Source: Candidatus Vondammii sp. HM_W22
Lineage (GTDB): Bacteria; Pseudomonadota; Gammaproteobacteria; Chromatiales; Chromatiaceae
Reading direction: 5' to 3'
NCBI RefSeq assembly: GCF_022530855.2
Contig: NZ_CP099567.1
Location: forward strand, 3,038,001 to 3,102,000
Length of the DNA stretch: 64,000 nt
Each line of letters opens with the position of its first letter. The first letter of the stretch is position 1. The translations under genes and the position numbers were made by a program. A model generated the notes under the pieces. That model did not search any database, was not told the DNA's origin, and was given only the letters and a program-made list of their open reading frames with translations. Positions 1-8,197 of the stretch are shown piece by piece.

Positions 1-344
1 CCTCCTCTCTCGCTGCGACCAACAAACGCATACGCAACATCTTAAAAAAAGCCAAGGATAAGCTGCCGGAGAATGTCGATCTCTCACTGTTTGAATATGA
101 TGAGGAGCATGAACTTTTTGCCAGGATTGGTGGCAAAATAGAGCACGTGTTGCCGCTTCTTCAAAGCTTCGATTATGAAGCGGCTCTGATCTCTCTGGCC
201 GAGCTTAAAAACCCGGTAGACAACTTCTTTGATCATGTAGTGGTAATGGCTGACGACCCGGCCATTCGGGCAAACCGACTGGCACTGCTCACCCGGATAA
301 GCGATCTGTTCCTGGGTGTTGCCGACATTTCAAAACTTCAATAG
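1..344 (+). CDS. glyS: Glycyl-tRNA synthetase beta subunit, C-terminal end (partial)
   Basis: The open frame enters from the left edge (frame 3) and ends at TAG 342-344. The visible ~113 residues match the C-terminal anticodon-binding part of bacterial GlyS: an ATNKRIRNIL stretch, then a helical segment with ELKNPVDNFFDHVVVM and the terminal LFLGVADISKLQ. GlyS is the beta subunit of the alpha2beta2 enzyme that charges tRNA-Gly; this region helps bind the tRNA. Nothing in the visible part is damaged. In many gammaproteobacteria glyS is followed by gmhB and plsC. The same order is kept here, with a MazG-like gene between and gmhB reduced to a relic. The native TAG stop shows that amber is a normal terminator in this genome. 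Confidence 0.93.
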   Translation, partial: SSLAATNKRIRNILKKAKDKLPENVDLSLFEYDEEHELFARIGGKIEHVLPLLQSFDYEAALISLAELKNPVDNFFDHVVVMADDPAIRANRLALLTRISDLFLGVADISKLQ

Positions 345-485
345 AGAGGGTTCCGGAATCATCTATTGTAAATAAGTTCGCGATGGAGAGAGGAGCGAAA
401 TATTTCTAGATCCTCTGCTAAATATCTGCGCGGCATTATTGACAGATGACCTGACAACCAATCTTAATTATAGAAAAGATAGATT

Positions 486-836
486 ATGAATAGCGTTAAC
501 AAATCGGACTCCTGGAAAAGCATGATGGCATCAGTACAGGCGTTTCATGACAAACATCGCTTCAAGGAGACGGGAGGCGAAGAGATGACCTACCGAATCT
601 CCCTGATGGCTGAAGAACTGGGTGAGATCTCCTCCTGTGTTACCAAGGGGAAAGATAAAGAGGAACTGGCTAAAGAGGTTGCCGATCTGCTGATCCTGGT
701 TATGGGCACCGCGATAGCTGGTGAGTTTGATCTCAACCAGACATTCTGGTCAAAAATGGAAAAACTAATGCAGAGAGAATCCAGAATGGTGGATGGGCGA
801 ATCCGAGTCTCGGAATTCAGAGGTGTCAAAAAGTAG
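486..836 (+). CDS. MazG-like nucleotide pyrophosphohydrolase
   Basis: A 116-residue protein with the features of a small all-alpha NTP pyrophosphohydrolase (MazG-like). An acidic helix with AEELGEI (about residues 42-48) is followed by KEVADLLILVMG (about 63-74), the paired E-rich and EVAD-type helices that hold Mg2+ in this fold. Known family members hydrolyse (d)NTPs to the monophosphate and PPi, acting in house-cleaning or stress response; the substrate cannot be told from sequence. It lies between glyS and the gmhB relic, apparently as its own unit with about 140 bp of spacer upstream. The frame is intact and ends in TAG. Family is fairly sure, specificity unknown. Confidence 0.75.
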   Translation: MNSVNKSDSWKSMMASVQAFHDKHRFKETGGEEMTYRISLMAEELGEISSCVTKGKDKEELAKEVADLLILVMGTAIAGEFDLNQTFWSKMEKLMQRESRMVDGRIRVSEFRGVKK

Positions 837-852
837 GCCATTACTATTAACA

Positions 853-1173
853 ATGGCACTGAAATTGGCAATTATAGCTCGATGTTGCGTCATCCCCACT
901 AAAAATTCGCTTGATCCGGCTACTATGTTAACTCAGATCGTCGAACGTTTTTACTCAGAGCTGGTAGAAGTGCCAGTAGTTAAGAATAGTCGTCAGGCTG
1001 CAAAAATCACCGAAATTGCCGGTGCCAATCTTATGATAGTCTGTGCTGCTAAAGGCTAGGCCGAATCAGATTCAGTGGAATTGCAGCAGCATATTCCTGT
1101 ACATAACAACCTTCCCGAGGCTGTAGATGCCTTTGTTGAATCACTAATTTTAATTCAAGCAGGCCCCGAATGA
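853..1173 (+). pseudogene. gmhB: Relic of D-glycero-beta-D-manno-heptose-1,7-bisphosphate 7-phosphatase
   Basis: The frame starting at ATG 853 gives MALKLAIIARCCVIP, which aligns with the GmhB/HAD start (KLVILDRDGVIN) but has lost the catalytic DxD. It then jumps to a segment like the GmhB C-terminus (VPVVKNSRQAAK then AGANLMIV, normally VGDSLRDLQAA then AGA.P.LV). A TAG stop lies at 1057-1059. The same frame continues with LPEAVDAFVESLI and ends at TGA 1171-1173, overlapping the plsC start in an ATGA. Length is about 107 codons against about 180-190 in working GmhB, so the middle is deleted. Position between glyS and plsC supports the call. The product, if made, could not work. This is inferred from short matches, but position and both ends agree. 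Confidence 0.7.
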
Positions 1174-1892
1174 TTCTTGCTAGATCCCTTCTCTATTTCA
1201 CCCTTATGGCATTAAGTATCGCTCTTATCGCCGGGCCTCTCTCTATTATTGGCTGGTTCATTCCATTCAGATGGCGCTGCCTGGTGTGCAATTTCTGGGG
1301 CATGGTCAACATAAAGATGCTCTCCCTCATCTGTGGCCTTAACTACGAATTACACGGCAAAGAGAACCTGCCCACAGGCGCGGCCATTGTCCTCTCCAAG
1401 CATCAATCAGCTTGGGAAACTATGGCGCTAAGATGCCTGCTGATACCGGAACAAGCCTGGGTATTGAAACGGGAATTGATGTGGATTCCACTATTTGGCT
1501 GGGCCGCAGCACTCGTGGAACCTATTGCAATCAACCGAAAATCCGGTAGGAAGGCGGTAAACCAAATAATCGACATCGGAATTAAGAGACTTAAGCAGGG
1601 ACGAGTCGTGGTAATTTTTCCTGAAGGTACACGGGTTGCCCCAGGCGCCCACAAACAATATGGCATTGGCGGTGCCCTGCTGGCTAAAAAATCAGGTTAC
1701 CCGGTAATTCCTATCGCGCACAATGCCGGTATATTCTGGCGGCGCAGAGACCTGAGAAAGTACCCTGGAACCATCCAGATGGTGGTCGGGCAACCAATTG
1801 AAACAGATGGACTCAGTGCCATCGAGATCAATAAAAAGATCGAAAAGTGGATTGAATCAACGGTCGATAAATTACCTAGAGCCTGCTCATAA
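1170..1892 (+). CDS. plsC: 1-acyl-sn-glycerol-3-phosphate acyltransferase
   Basis: A 240-residue membrane-associated acyltransferase that adds the second acyl chain to lysophosphatidic acid, giving phosphatidic acid for phospholipid synthesis. An N-terminal hydrophobic segment (about 5-30) is followed by motif I KHQSAWET (His with the acidic residue four positions on; Glu replaces the usual Asp, as in other gammaproteobacterial PlsC), the VEPIAINR block, and motif III FPEGTR (about 150-155), which binds the glycerol phosphate. A VIPIAHNAG block follows. The ATG overlaps the last base pairs of the gmhB relic (ATGA), the remains of translational coupling in a gmhB-plsC operon. The frame is intact and ends in TAA. 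Confidence 0.93.
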   Translation: MILARSLLYFTLMALSIALIAGPLSIIGWFIPFRWRCLVCNFWGMVNIKMLSLICGLNYELHGKENLPTGAAIVLSKHQSAWETMALRCLLIPEQAWVLKRELMWIPLFGWAAALVEPIAINRKSGRKAVNQIIDIGIKRLKQGRVVVIFPEGTRVAPGAHKQYGIGGALLAKKSGYPVIPIAHNAGIFWRRRDLRKYPGTIQMVVGQPIETDGLSAIEINKKIEKWIESTVDKLPRACS

Positions 1893-1985
1893 ACCATAAC
1901 TCTTTGATATTATTGCCGTAAATACACCATATCAGGTATAATGGTGCTCGAAAAATGAGCCATATCCACCAAAAGCCATGCACCT

Positions 1986-2745
1986 ATGATCCGATATCAC
2001 AGCCATAGACAAATCCCTCTCGCTGAATTTGATTGGCCCTTTCAAACAGCACCGGATTAAAGCAACCGCTGGGTTAAAATGAGCGAGTGTATTCCCAGGG
2101 ATGAATTGGCAGAAAGTTACTATCAGGGACTTCGACACACAGGGTCGTTCGGCAAAAGATGCCCGACTGATCATTGGCGCGGTAATCATTAAACACAAGC
2201 TCTGCCTTTCCGACAGAGAGATTGTCCTGCAGATCCAGAAATATCCCTATTGTCAGTATTTCGTAGGGCTATCGGGTTATCAGATGGATGTGCCGTTTGC
2301 CCCTTCGTTATCTGCTGAGATTTGCAGGTGGATGGGGCCGTCATCGATGCGCTGGTAAAGTATAAAGATAAAAAAAAGCTCAGCCATTTAGAGTCGACCA
2401 GATGGAATAGGAAAGTCGCAGCAAAAAGGTGATGATGAACCGCCCTCAGTTTCAGGGAGTGCGTCTGAAGAAGAGGCGTCGGAACGCCAGAGCAAACTGA
2501 TTCTGGATGCGACAATCGCTCAACAGGCAATTCGTTATCCTGCCGGAAAGGTACGGCGTTGGGGGATCAAGCAACAGTTGCAGTACTTGCGCCGGAACCT
2601 GGACCACGTCGAGTGATGGGAGGAATACTGGCAAGAAGGGACACTCTTGCCACGTTGGTTGCTACATCGGCATTGGGTGATCCAGCATGTCTATGAATGA
2701 TGTACCAAAACAAAAGCCACCGCTGTGATGGCCACATCGTTAGCT
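1986..2745 (+). pseudogene. Degenerate IS5/IS1182-like transposase
   Basis: Pieces of one DDE transposase are readable in shifting frames. ATG 1986 begins MIRYHSHRQIPLAEFDWPFQ, followed by a stop. The region 2101-2358 carries AKDARLIIGAVIIKHKLCLSDREI and QYFVGLSGYQMD, typical of the N-terminal half. About 2430-2560 gives DEPPSVSGSASEEEASERQ and later KQQLQYLRRNLDHVE, then LPRWLLHRHWVIQHVYE near 2640-2695. The C-terminal catalytic part is missing, and at least three frame breaks are present. No terminal inverted repeats or target duplication were seen. It sits directly downstream of plsC and next to the nested IS256 elements. Confidence 0.7.
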
Positions 2746-2850
2746 GCTGCCGGATTAAATGATCCAACACCCCTTAGCATGAGCAAACATTCGCTTGAGT
2801 ACATTACGCGTTAGTAAGGCAGAGTTATCAGAACCTCACTTCCTAAATAG

Positions 2851-2990
2851 AGCCTGTAAAGTTTTCTGTGTAACAGCCAAGGTTAAATATATACTGCTAA
2901 GCGTTCTACGGACTCAATCATAAATCTATTCAATGCTGGTTTCCAATGACGGATCGGCATTGTCCACTTTTTCGATGGGACCTGGATTGC
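2851..2990 (-). mobile_element. IS256-family element (type B), terminal fragment, left piece
   Basis: About 140 bp nearly identical to the left end of the fuller type-B IS256 copy at 34845-36049: the terminal sequence beginning gagcctgtaaag, then the end of the transposase gene (minus strand) up to the codons for the AASKK region. At 2990 it is cut by the GAGTTATA end of a type-A IS256 element. The matching right piece lies at about 4305-4430. Confidence 0.8.
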
Positions 2991-4304
2991 GAGTTATAAC
3001 TGAAAGTGGTGTTTGAAAGGAATTGAAAAAGAGCGGGGTATCTGGTTGATTTGTTGTTGCGAGACATCAAAACAACCATTGGAGATACGCCACCATGAGT
3101 AAGAATAACGTTGTTAAGCTGGCAGGTCGCGATACGATTATCGATCCGCTGACAGAGTTGCTGAGAAGCGGTGCAGAGCAGTTGATCTACCAGGCGGTGG
3201 AGGCCGAGCTGTTGGCGGAGCACGTCGAGCGACGGACAGAGGATGGCAAGACGGGTGTGGTGCGTAATGGTCACCTGCCAGCTCGTAAACTGCAGACAGG
3301 ATTGCGGCCGGTCACGGTCAAGATCCCCAAAATACGAGCGAAGACCGGCGAGCCGGTGACGTTCCGATCAGCTCTGGTGCCGCCGTATGTACGCAAGACG
3401 AAGTCACTGGAAGCGGCACTGCCGTGGCTCTACCTGAAGAGGATTTCCAGTGGAGAGATGGGTGAAGCCCTGAAAGTGCTGGTGGTTCCGGATGCAACAG
3501 GCTTGTCGGCCGGCAGGGTATCGCGTCTGAAGCAGGTCTGGGCAGAAGAATATCGGAGCGGGCGCGAGGAGCGCCTGGATAAGGGCCATTGGGAGTATGT
3601 GTGGGCAGACACGTCTACAGCGGACAGAGAGCAGAGCAGAGCAGACGAAGCTGTGTGCCCTGGTGGTGATCGGCGTGAATGAGCGTGGTGAGAAGCATTT
3701 TCTGGCAATTGAGGATGGTGTACGGGAGTCCACACAGAGCTGGCGGGAGGTGCTGTTAAAACTGAAGTCACGCGGACTAAACCCGCCCAAATTGGCAATC
3801 GGAGACGGTGCTATGGGCTTCTGTGCTGCACTGGAGGAAGTGTATCCAGAGACGCGTCAGCAGCGCTGCTGGATGCACAAGACCATGAACGTGCTGAACT
3901 GCCTGCCAAGGTCAGCTCAGCCGAAAGCGAAGCAGGCACTGCACAACATCTGGCAGGCGGAGACCCAGGCCGATGCGGAAAAGGCCTTTGATCTGTTTAT
4001 CAAAACGTATGAGCCAAAGTATCCGAAGGCTGCCATCTGTCTGCACAAAGACCGAGAGGAACTGATGGCTTTCTAACAATTTCCTGCGCAGCATTGGCAG
4101 AGTATTCGGACCAGCAATCCGATTGAATCCACCTTCGGGACAATCCGCCATCGAACCAAGCGTTCCAAGGGCTGCCTATCGCGTGACGGCATGCTACACA
4201 TGATGTTCAAACTCGGCCGGTGTGCCGAGAAGAAGTGGAGACGATTACGGGGTTTCGATTATCTGGCGAAGGTGATAACCGGAATCAAATTTAAAGAAGG
4301 TGTT
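2991..4304 (+). mobile_element. IS256-family element (type A), right end deleted
   Basis: The left inverted repeat starts exactly at 2991 (GAGTTATAACTGAAAG) inside a type-B IS256. The sequence then parallels the complete type-A copy at 13917-15291 until about 4304, where it switches abruptly to type-B sequence. The right inverted repeat and about 60 bp are therefore lost, together with about 100 bp of the host element, compared with the complete copies. It contains the broken transposase gene annotated at 3095-4304. Confidence 0.85.
3095..4304 (+). pseudogene. IS256-family transposase (type A), frameshifted and truncated
   Basis: Begins MSKNNVVKLAGRD with a Mutator/IS256 N-terminal half (TELLRSGAEQLIYQAVEAEL, then VPPYVRKTKSLEAALPWLYLK). 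The frame breaks within about 3600-3650, where a base is lost before the GVYSG motif and five bases are gained shortly after. It resumes as ALVVIGVNERGEKHFLAIEDG. A TAA stop at 4074-4076 replaces the TAT codon found in the copy at 13952-14695. Reading continues to the TSNPIEST region holding the third catalytic acid, and the end is deleted. An intact relative would be about 400 residues. The protein cannot be active unless the frame breaks are bypassed. Confidence 0.88.
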
Positions 4305-4430
4305 GGTTGTGTAGATCACTTTTCGTCTGTTCTCCGGGTAGTTAACAGTGTGTTGAGATTCTGCCAATGAGCACTCCAGGAGCGGCTGATCCGGGGTATT
4401 GTTGTCCCATCGGTCAGAGAATTCAGGTCT
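4305..4430 (-). mobile_element. IS256-family element (type B), fragment, right piece
   Basis: About 125 bp parallel to 35084-35210 of the fuller type-B copy: gtgtagatcac, ctccgggtagtt, then aggagcggctgatcc and gttgtcccatcggtcagagaat. It codes on the minus strand for part of the transposase around the DKFSDRWDNKYP segment. With 2851-2990 it frames the type-A insertion. Confidence 0.75.
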
Positions 4431-4698
4431 GTCTCAACAATTCGCGGGGGATATTACCGTATCCTGTTGCGTTCATAACGGTCTCCAGAAGACCTATTTC
4501 TCTTCTGAAGGCACGGCAACGCTTGGACTGCTATCATGTCAAGCTTTTTATGCAATTCTCGGATTCTATCCTCCTGAAACTCTAATTCTCAATAACACTC
4601 TGAAATGTTGCAGATGGATACAGATATACCCATGCAACCCACGAGTTTCTTGAGAGCTTACTATTATTCAGGCTATCTATTCATTTTCAGGAAACAGC
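4431..4698. other. Spacer without a recognisable gene
   Basis: 268 bp between the type-B IS256 fragment and the DUF255 gene. Short frames run through it but match nothing I know. The last 15 bases hold a good ribosome-binding site (caggaaac, about 4689-4696) for the gene starting at 4699. Confidence 0.6.
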
Positions 4699-6831
4699 AT
4701 GTCACAGAATCGCCTAAGCAACTGCACCAGCCCCTACCTGCAACAGCATGCAGACAATCCCGTTGATTGGCAGCCATGGGACAAGGAGTCGCTGCGGCAG
4801 GCTAAAGAGCAGGATAAACCCATCTTGCTCTCTATCGGCTACTCTGCCTGTCACTGGTGCCACGTGATGGCCCATGAGTCTTTCGAGGATGAAGCCACTG
4901 CGGCGGAGATGAATCGGCTCTTCATCAACATCAAAGTAGACCGTGAAGAGCGCCCCGACCTGGACAAGATCTATCAATCCGCCCACCAGTTGCTGGCACA
5001 GCGCCCGGGGGGCTGGCCTTTGACCGTATTCCTGACGCCGGATGACCAGACCCCCTTTTTCGCAGGCACTTATTTTCCTAAACAGGCACGCCACGGCCTG
5101 CCACCTTTTGTCGATATTCTGCACAATATTGCTCAGGCTTACAGAGAGCAAAAGCAGGATATCCAGGTGCAGAATCAGGCCCTGCTAAATGCCATATCCC
5201 AGCTCAACCCGAAAGATAACGGAGAAAATGCAGTACTGAATTCCGGGCCGCTTGAGAGCGCCAGGCAACAACTGACAGGCGCATTTGATGAGCGATACGG
5301 TGGCTTTGGGCAGGCGCCCAAATTCCCCCACCCCGCCAGCCTGAACAGACTACTTCGTCACTGGTCCGCCACAACCGGCGGCGACAACGCAGATGCCCGC
5401 GCACTCTACGCCGTAGATTTCACCCTCACCCGCATGGCTCTTGGGGGCATCAACGATCAACTCGGAGGCGGCTTCTGCCGCTACTCGGTCGATGATCAGT
5501 GGATGATCCCCCATTTTGAAAAGATGCTTTATGACAATGGGCCATTACTGAGTCTCTATACCGATCTCTGGCAGGCTACCGGAAAACCGCTGTTCCGTGA
5601 GACAGCCCAGCAGACTGCCGATTGGGTGATGCGGGAGATGCAATCCAGTGAAGGCGGCTACTACTCCACTCTGGATGCTGACAGCGAGGGTGAGGAGGGG
5701 CGTTTCTATGTCTGGAGACCCGATGAGGTAAAAGCCCTGCTGAGTGAAACAGAGTACCAACACCTCAGTCACTATTATGGACTGGATCGCAAACCCAACT
5801 TTGAAGGCAGTTGGCACCTGCACAACTATGCCAGTATCGCTGATCTCAGCAGTGCTTACGGCACCACGGGTGAAGAGGCGCGCACACTACTCCAAACGGC
5901 CCGCAATAAACTCTACCAGGCGAGGGAAATCCGGATCAGGCCAAGCCGCGATGAGAAAATACTGACCTCATGGAATGCCCTGATGATCAAGGGGATGGCC
6001 CGTTCGGGACGTCTGCTCGGCCAGCCGCAAATGATCACATCCGCAGAGCAGGCTATCAGCTTTATAAAAAAGCACCTCTGGAAAGAGGGGCGCCTCCTGG
6101 CAAGCCATAAGGATGGCACTTCAGCCTTCGCCGCCTATCTGGATGACTATGCTTACCTTATCGATGCACTGCTGGAACTGCTACAGGCGCGCTGGAAGAG
6201 TGAGGACCTGACGTTTGCCACCGAGCTGGCCCAAGTGCTTCTTGACCATTTTCAGGATCATGAAAACGGCGGTTTCTTCTTCACCGCAGACGACCACGAG
6301 CAGCTGATCCATCGAGCCAAACCCTTTGGTGATGACTCCACCCCTGCCGGCAATGGCGTCGCTGCATTCGCCCTTTCCCGACTGGGGCATCTCCTGGGAG
6401 AGACCGACTATCTTGATGCAGCAAAAGCGATACTGAAATGCGCCTGGCCCCATCTGCTGCAACTACCTCATGCCCACTGCAGCCTACTGGAAGCGCTGGA
6501 GGCACAGATCTACCCCACTGAGACCATCATTATTCGTGGGGAAGAGAAAGAGATGGAAGCCTGGAGCAAGCGTGCAACCCGCAACTATGCACCCCGTCGG
6601 CTGACACTGGCGATACCCGCATCAGAGACCGCACTGCCCGGCCTGCTGGAAGCACGTAAGGGAGACAAGGGCGTTATCGCTTACATCTGCAAGGGTACCG
6701 CATGCGAGGCGCCCATCAGAGATTATACGGCCTTTGATAAACTATTGACTGACAATGAAAGTATGTCTGCCAAATCCAGCGACCAGGATTTTACCGGCAG
6801 CGTGGGTTCATACAAGCGTGCCAGAGAGTAG
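4699..6831 (+). CDS. DUF255 / YyaL-type protein with N-terminal thioredoxin-like domain
   Basis: A 710-residue protein of the YyaL/SPATA20 family. Residues about 1-165 form the DUF255 thioredoxin-like domain: NRLSNCTSPYLQQHADNPVDW, then SIGYSACHWCHVM with the CxxC pair, KVDREERPDLDKIY and GGWPLTVFLTPD. The rest resembles an (alpha/alpha)6 glycosidase-like barrel, with GGFGQAPKFPHP, GGINDQLGGGFCRYSVDDQW, IPHFEKMLYDNG and DEKILTSWNALMIKGMA. The function of the family is not firmly established; redox or carbohydrate roles have been suggested. There is no signal peptide, so it is probably cytoplasmic. A ribosome-binding site (aggaaac) supports the ATG. A second, exported and broken paralogue lies at 27123-28929. 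Confidence 0.92.
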   Translation: MSQNRLSNCTSPYLQQHADNPVDWQPWDKESLRQAKEQDKPILLSIGYSACHWCHVMAHESFEDEATAAEMNRLFINIKVDREERPDLDKIYQSAHQLLAQRPGGWPLTVFLTPDDQTPFFAGTYFPKQARHGLPPFVDILHNIAQAYREQKQDIQVQNQALLNAISQLNPKDNGENAVLNSGPLESARQQLTGAFDERYGGFGQAPKFPHPASLNRLLRHWSATTGGDNADARALYAVDFTLTRMALGGINDQLGGGFCRYSVDDQWMIPHFEKMLYDNGPLLSLYTDLWQATGKPLFRETAQQTADWVMREMQSSEGGYYSTLDADSEGEEGRFYVWRPDEVKALLSETEYQHLSHYYGLDRKPNFEGSWHLHNYASIADLSSAYGTTGEEARTLLQTARNKLYQAREIRIRPSRDEKILTSWNALMIKGMARSGRLLGQPQMITSAEQAISFIKKHLWKEGRLLASHKDGTSAFAAYLDDYAYLIDALLELLQARWKSEDLTFATELAQVLLDHFQDHENGGFFFTADDHEQLIHRAKPFGDDSTPAGNGVAAFALSRLGHLLGETDYLDAAKAILKCAWPHLLQLPHAHCSLLEALEAQIYPTETIIIRGEEKEMEAWSKRATRNYAPRRLTLAIPASETALPGLLEARKGDKGVIAYICKGTACEAPIRDYTAFDKLLTDNESMSAKSSDQDFTGSVGSYKRARE

Positions 6832-6852
6832 CCTGATGGTTTGAGGCAGATC

Positions 6853-7475
6853 TCACTCCTTGGCGGCAGTCTGTGGCTCCGGTTTAATACCACTGACTAG
6901 AGTGACACCCCGGCGATCTCAAGCTCGGTAAGCTTGCTGGCGATGGCGTGCATGATTGCGTTGTCATTGTTTCTGACCCGCTGGTCGAAGGCTTCCATCT
7001 GATCGGCCACGTAGCGTTTGTGCTGGCCGGCCAATCGCAGCAGCTGTTCCGTGCACAATCCCTGCTCGCCGTGACAGGAGGCGCAGGCCGGGATGCCCGA
7101 GAATTGATTACCCTTCAGAAAAATGTACTCACCCACCGCAGCCAAAGCCTTGTCTCTTACTCGGTGTGAATGGCCGGGTTTGGTGCTGAAATAATCTGCC
7201 AGTGCTTCAATCTGTTCATCTTTCAGCTCTTTGGCCATTTCACCCATGGTATCGCTTTTGCGTACCTTGTCCCGAAAATTACTGAGCTACTTAACCAGAT
7301 AACTGCGGTTCTGACCTGCCAACCGGGGATAGATAGCGTTGGATGCTTCGCCATTCATGCCATGACACAGGTGGCATGTTTTCTCGACAATGGAGATGGC
7401 CAGTTCGTTGCTGTCGCCTTGCGCGTTTCCGGCGGCAATCGACAACAGTACTATTGCAATGGAGAGTTTTGACAT
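6853..7475 (-). pseudogene. Di-haem cytochrome c4 family protein, interrupted
   Basis: Reads MSKLSIAIVLLSIAAGNAQG (signal peptide), then a first haem site CHLCH in a PRLAGQNRSYL context. A TAG at 7287-7289 replaces what is probably CAG. The same frame continues with SDTMGEMAKELKDEQIEALA, the second haem site CASCH and RLAGQHKRYVADQM. It stops at TAG 6897-6899; a frame change there would give a plausible tail (SGIKPEPQTAAKE) ending at 6853, so a small indel is a likely second lesion. Cytochrome c4 proteins carry electrons in the periplasm, often to terminal oxidases. The gene begins 2 bp after moaE, as the last gene of the molybdenum-cofactor operon. Two haem sites remain intact, so decay appears recent. 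Confidence 0.82.
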
Positions 7476-7477
7476 GG

Positions 7478-7939
7478 TTATTTCCCTGTTTCCCAGCGTT
7501 GTTCCGCCTCGTCATCACCGTGACGGGTTTCCACCCAACGGTCACCATCCGGTGTTTGCTCTTTTTTCCAGAAAGGCGCGCGGGTTTTAAGGTAATCGAT
7601 AACAAACTCGCAAGCCCGAAAGGCTTCCCCCCGGTGGGCACTGGCTACGGCCACCAATACTATAGGATCGAGCGGCAGCAGCTCACCCACCCGATGTACG
7701 ACACGAATGCCCAGCAATTCCCAACGCTCATTGGCCTCCTTGACGATCGCCTCTAGCGCTTTTTCAGTCATTCCCGGATAGTGCTCCAGGGTCATGGTGC
7801 CTACCTTGTCGCCCTCGTTCATGTCGCGCATCAGGCCAACGAAGGTGACCACCGCGCCAATGGCAGGATTCTCCGCCCTCAGGTCATCCTGGATAGCGGC
7901 GATGTCAAAGGGTTCTATCTGGACTTTGATCTGATTCAT
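7478..7939 (-). CDS. moaE: Molybdopterin synthase catalytic subunit
   Basis: A 153-residue MoaE, the large subunit that with MoaD inserts two sulphurs into precursor Z (cPMP) to make molybdopterin in the cytoplasm. Visible family features are the GAVVTFVGLMRDMNEGD segment (about 29-45), LEHYPGMTEKAL, VVHRVGELLPLDPIVLVAVASAHR, and the lysine-bearing RAPFWKKE block near residues 130-137 that carries the catalytic lysine. It starts 6 bp after the moaD stop and is followed after 2 bp by the cytochrome c4 pseudogene, so it is one operon transcribed leftward. The frame is intact. Confidence 0.95.
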   Translation of the reverse strand: MNQIKVQIEPFDIAAIQDDLRAENPAIGAVVTFVGLMRDMNEGDKVGTMTLEHYPGMTEKALEAIVKEANERWELLGIRVVHRVGELLPLDPIVLVAVASAHRGEAFRACEFVIDYLKTRAPFWKKEQTPDGDRWVETRHGDDEAEQRWETGK

Positions 7940-7945
7940 CGTGAG

Positions 7946-8197
7946 TCAGCCACCGGTTACCGGCGGAAAAAAAGCCACTTCATCACCATCCTTGACTGAG
8001 GCTGCGGCATCGGACATCTCCTGATTGACTGCCATCATGACGGTCTGGCCACTACCAAAAGTCTCTTCCCAGACACCACCCCGCTCTGTTAACTGCCGGA
8101 TAATATCAGCAAGGGTGGATAGGCTGGACGCCTCCAGCTCTTCTGATGCGATATTCAGCTGCTCTTTCAGGCGCGCAAAGTAGAGTACATTGATCAT
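7946..8197 (-). CDS. moaD: Molybdopterin synthase sulphur-carrier subunit
   Basis: An 83-residue ubiquitin-fold protein starting MINVLYFARLKEQ and ending in FFPPVTGG. The C-terminal Gly-Gly is the site that is adenylated (by MoeB) and turned into the thiocarboxylate that donates sulphur to MoaE. Length and start match the family. Its ATG overlaps the moeA stop by 4 bp, showing translational coupling. No moeB is in the window, so activation must be encoded elsewhere. Confidence 0.95.
   Translation of the reverse strand: MINVLYFARLKEQLNIASEELEASSLSTLADIIRQLTERGGVWEETFGSGQTVMMAVNQEMSDAAASVKDGDEVAFFPPVTGG

Noticed and set aside
1057-1059. Possible recoding of TAG as an amino acid, because several genes have in-frame TAG codons
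   Set aside because: Intact genes here (glyS, the MazG-like gene, the DUF255 gene at 4699) end in TAG, and most genes with internal TAG also carry frameshifts, deletions or TGA/TAA stops. Decay explains them better.
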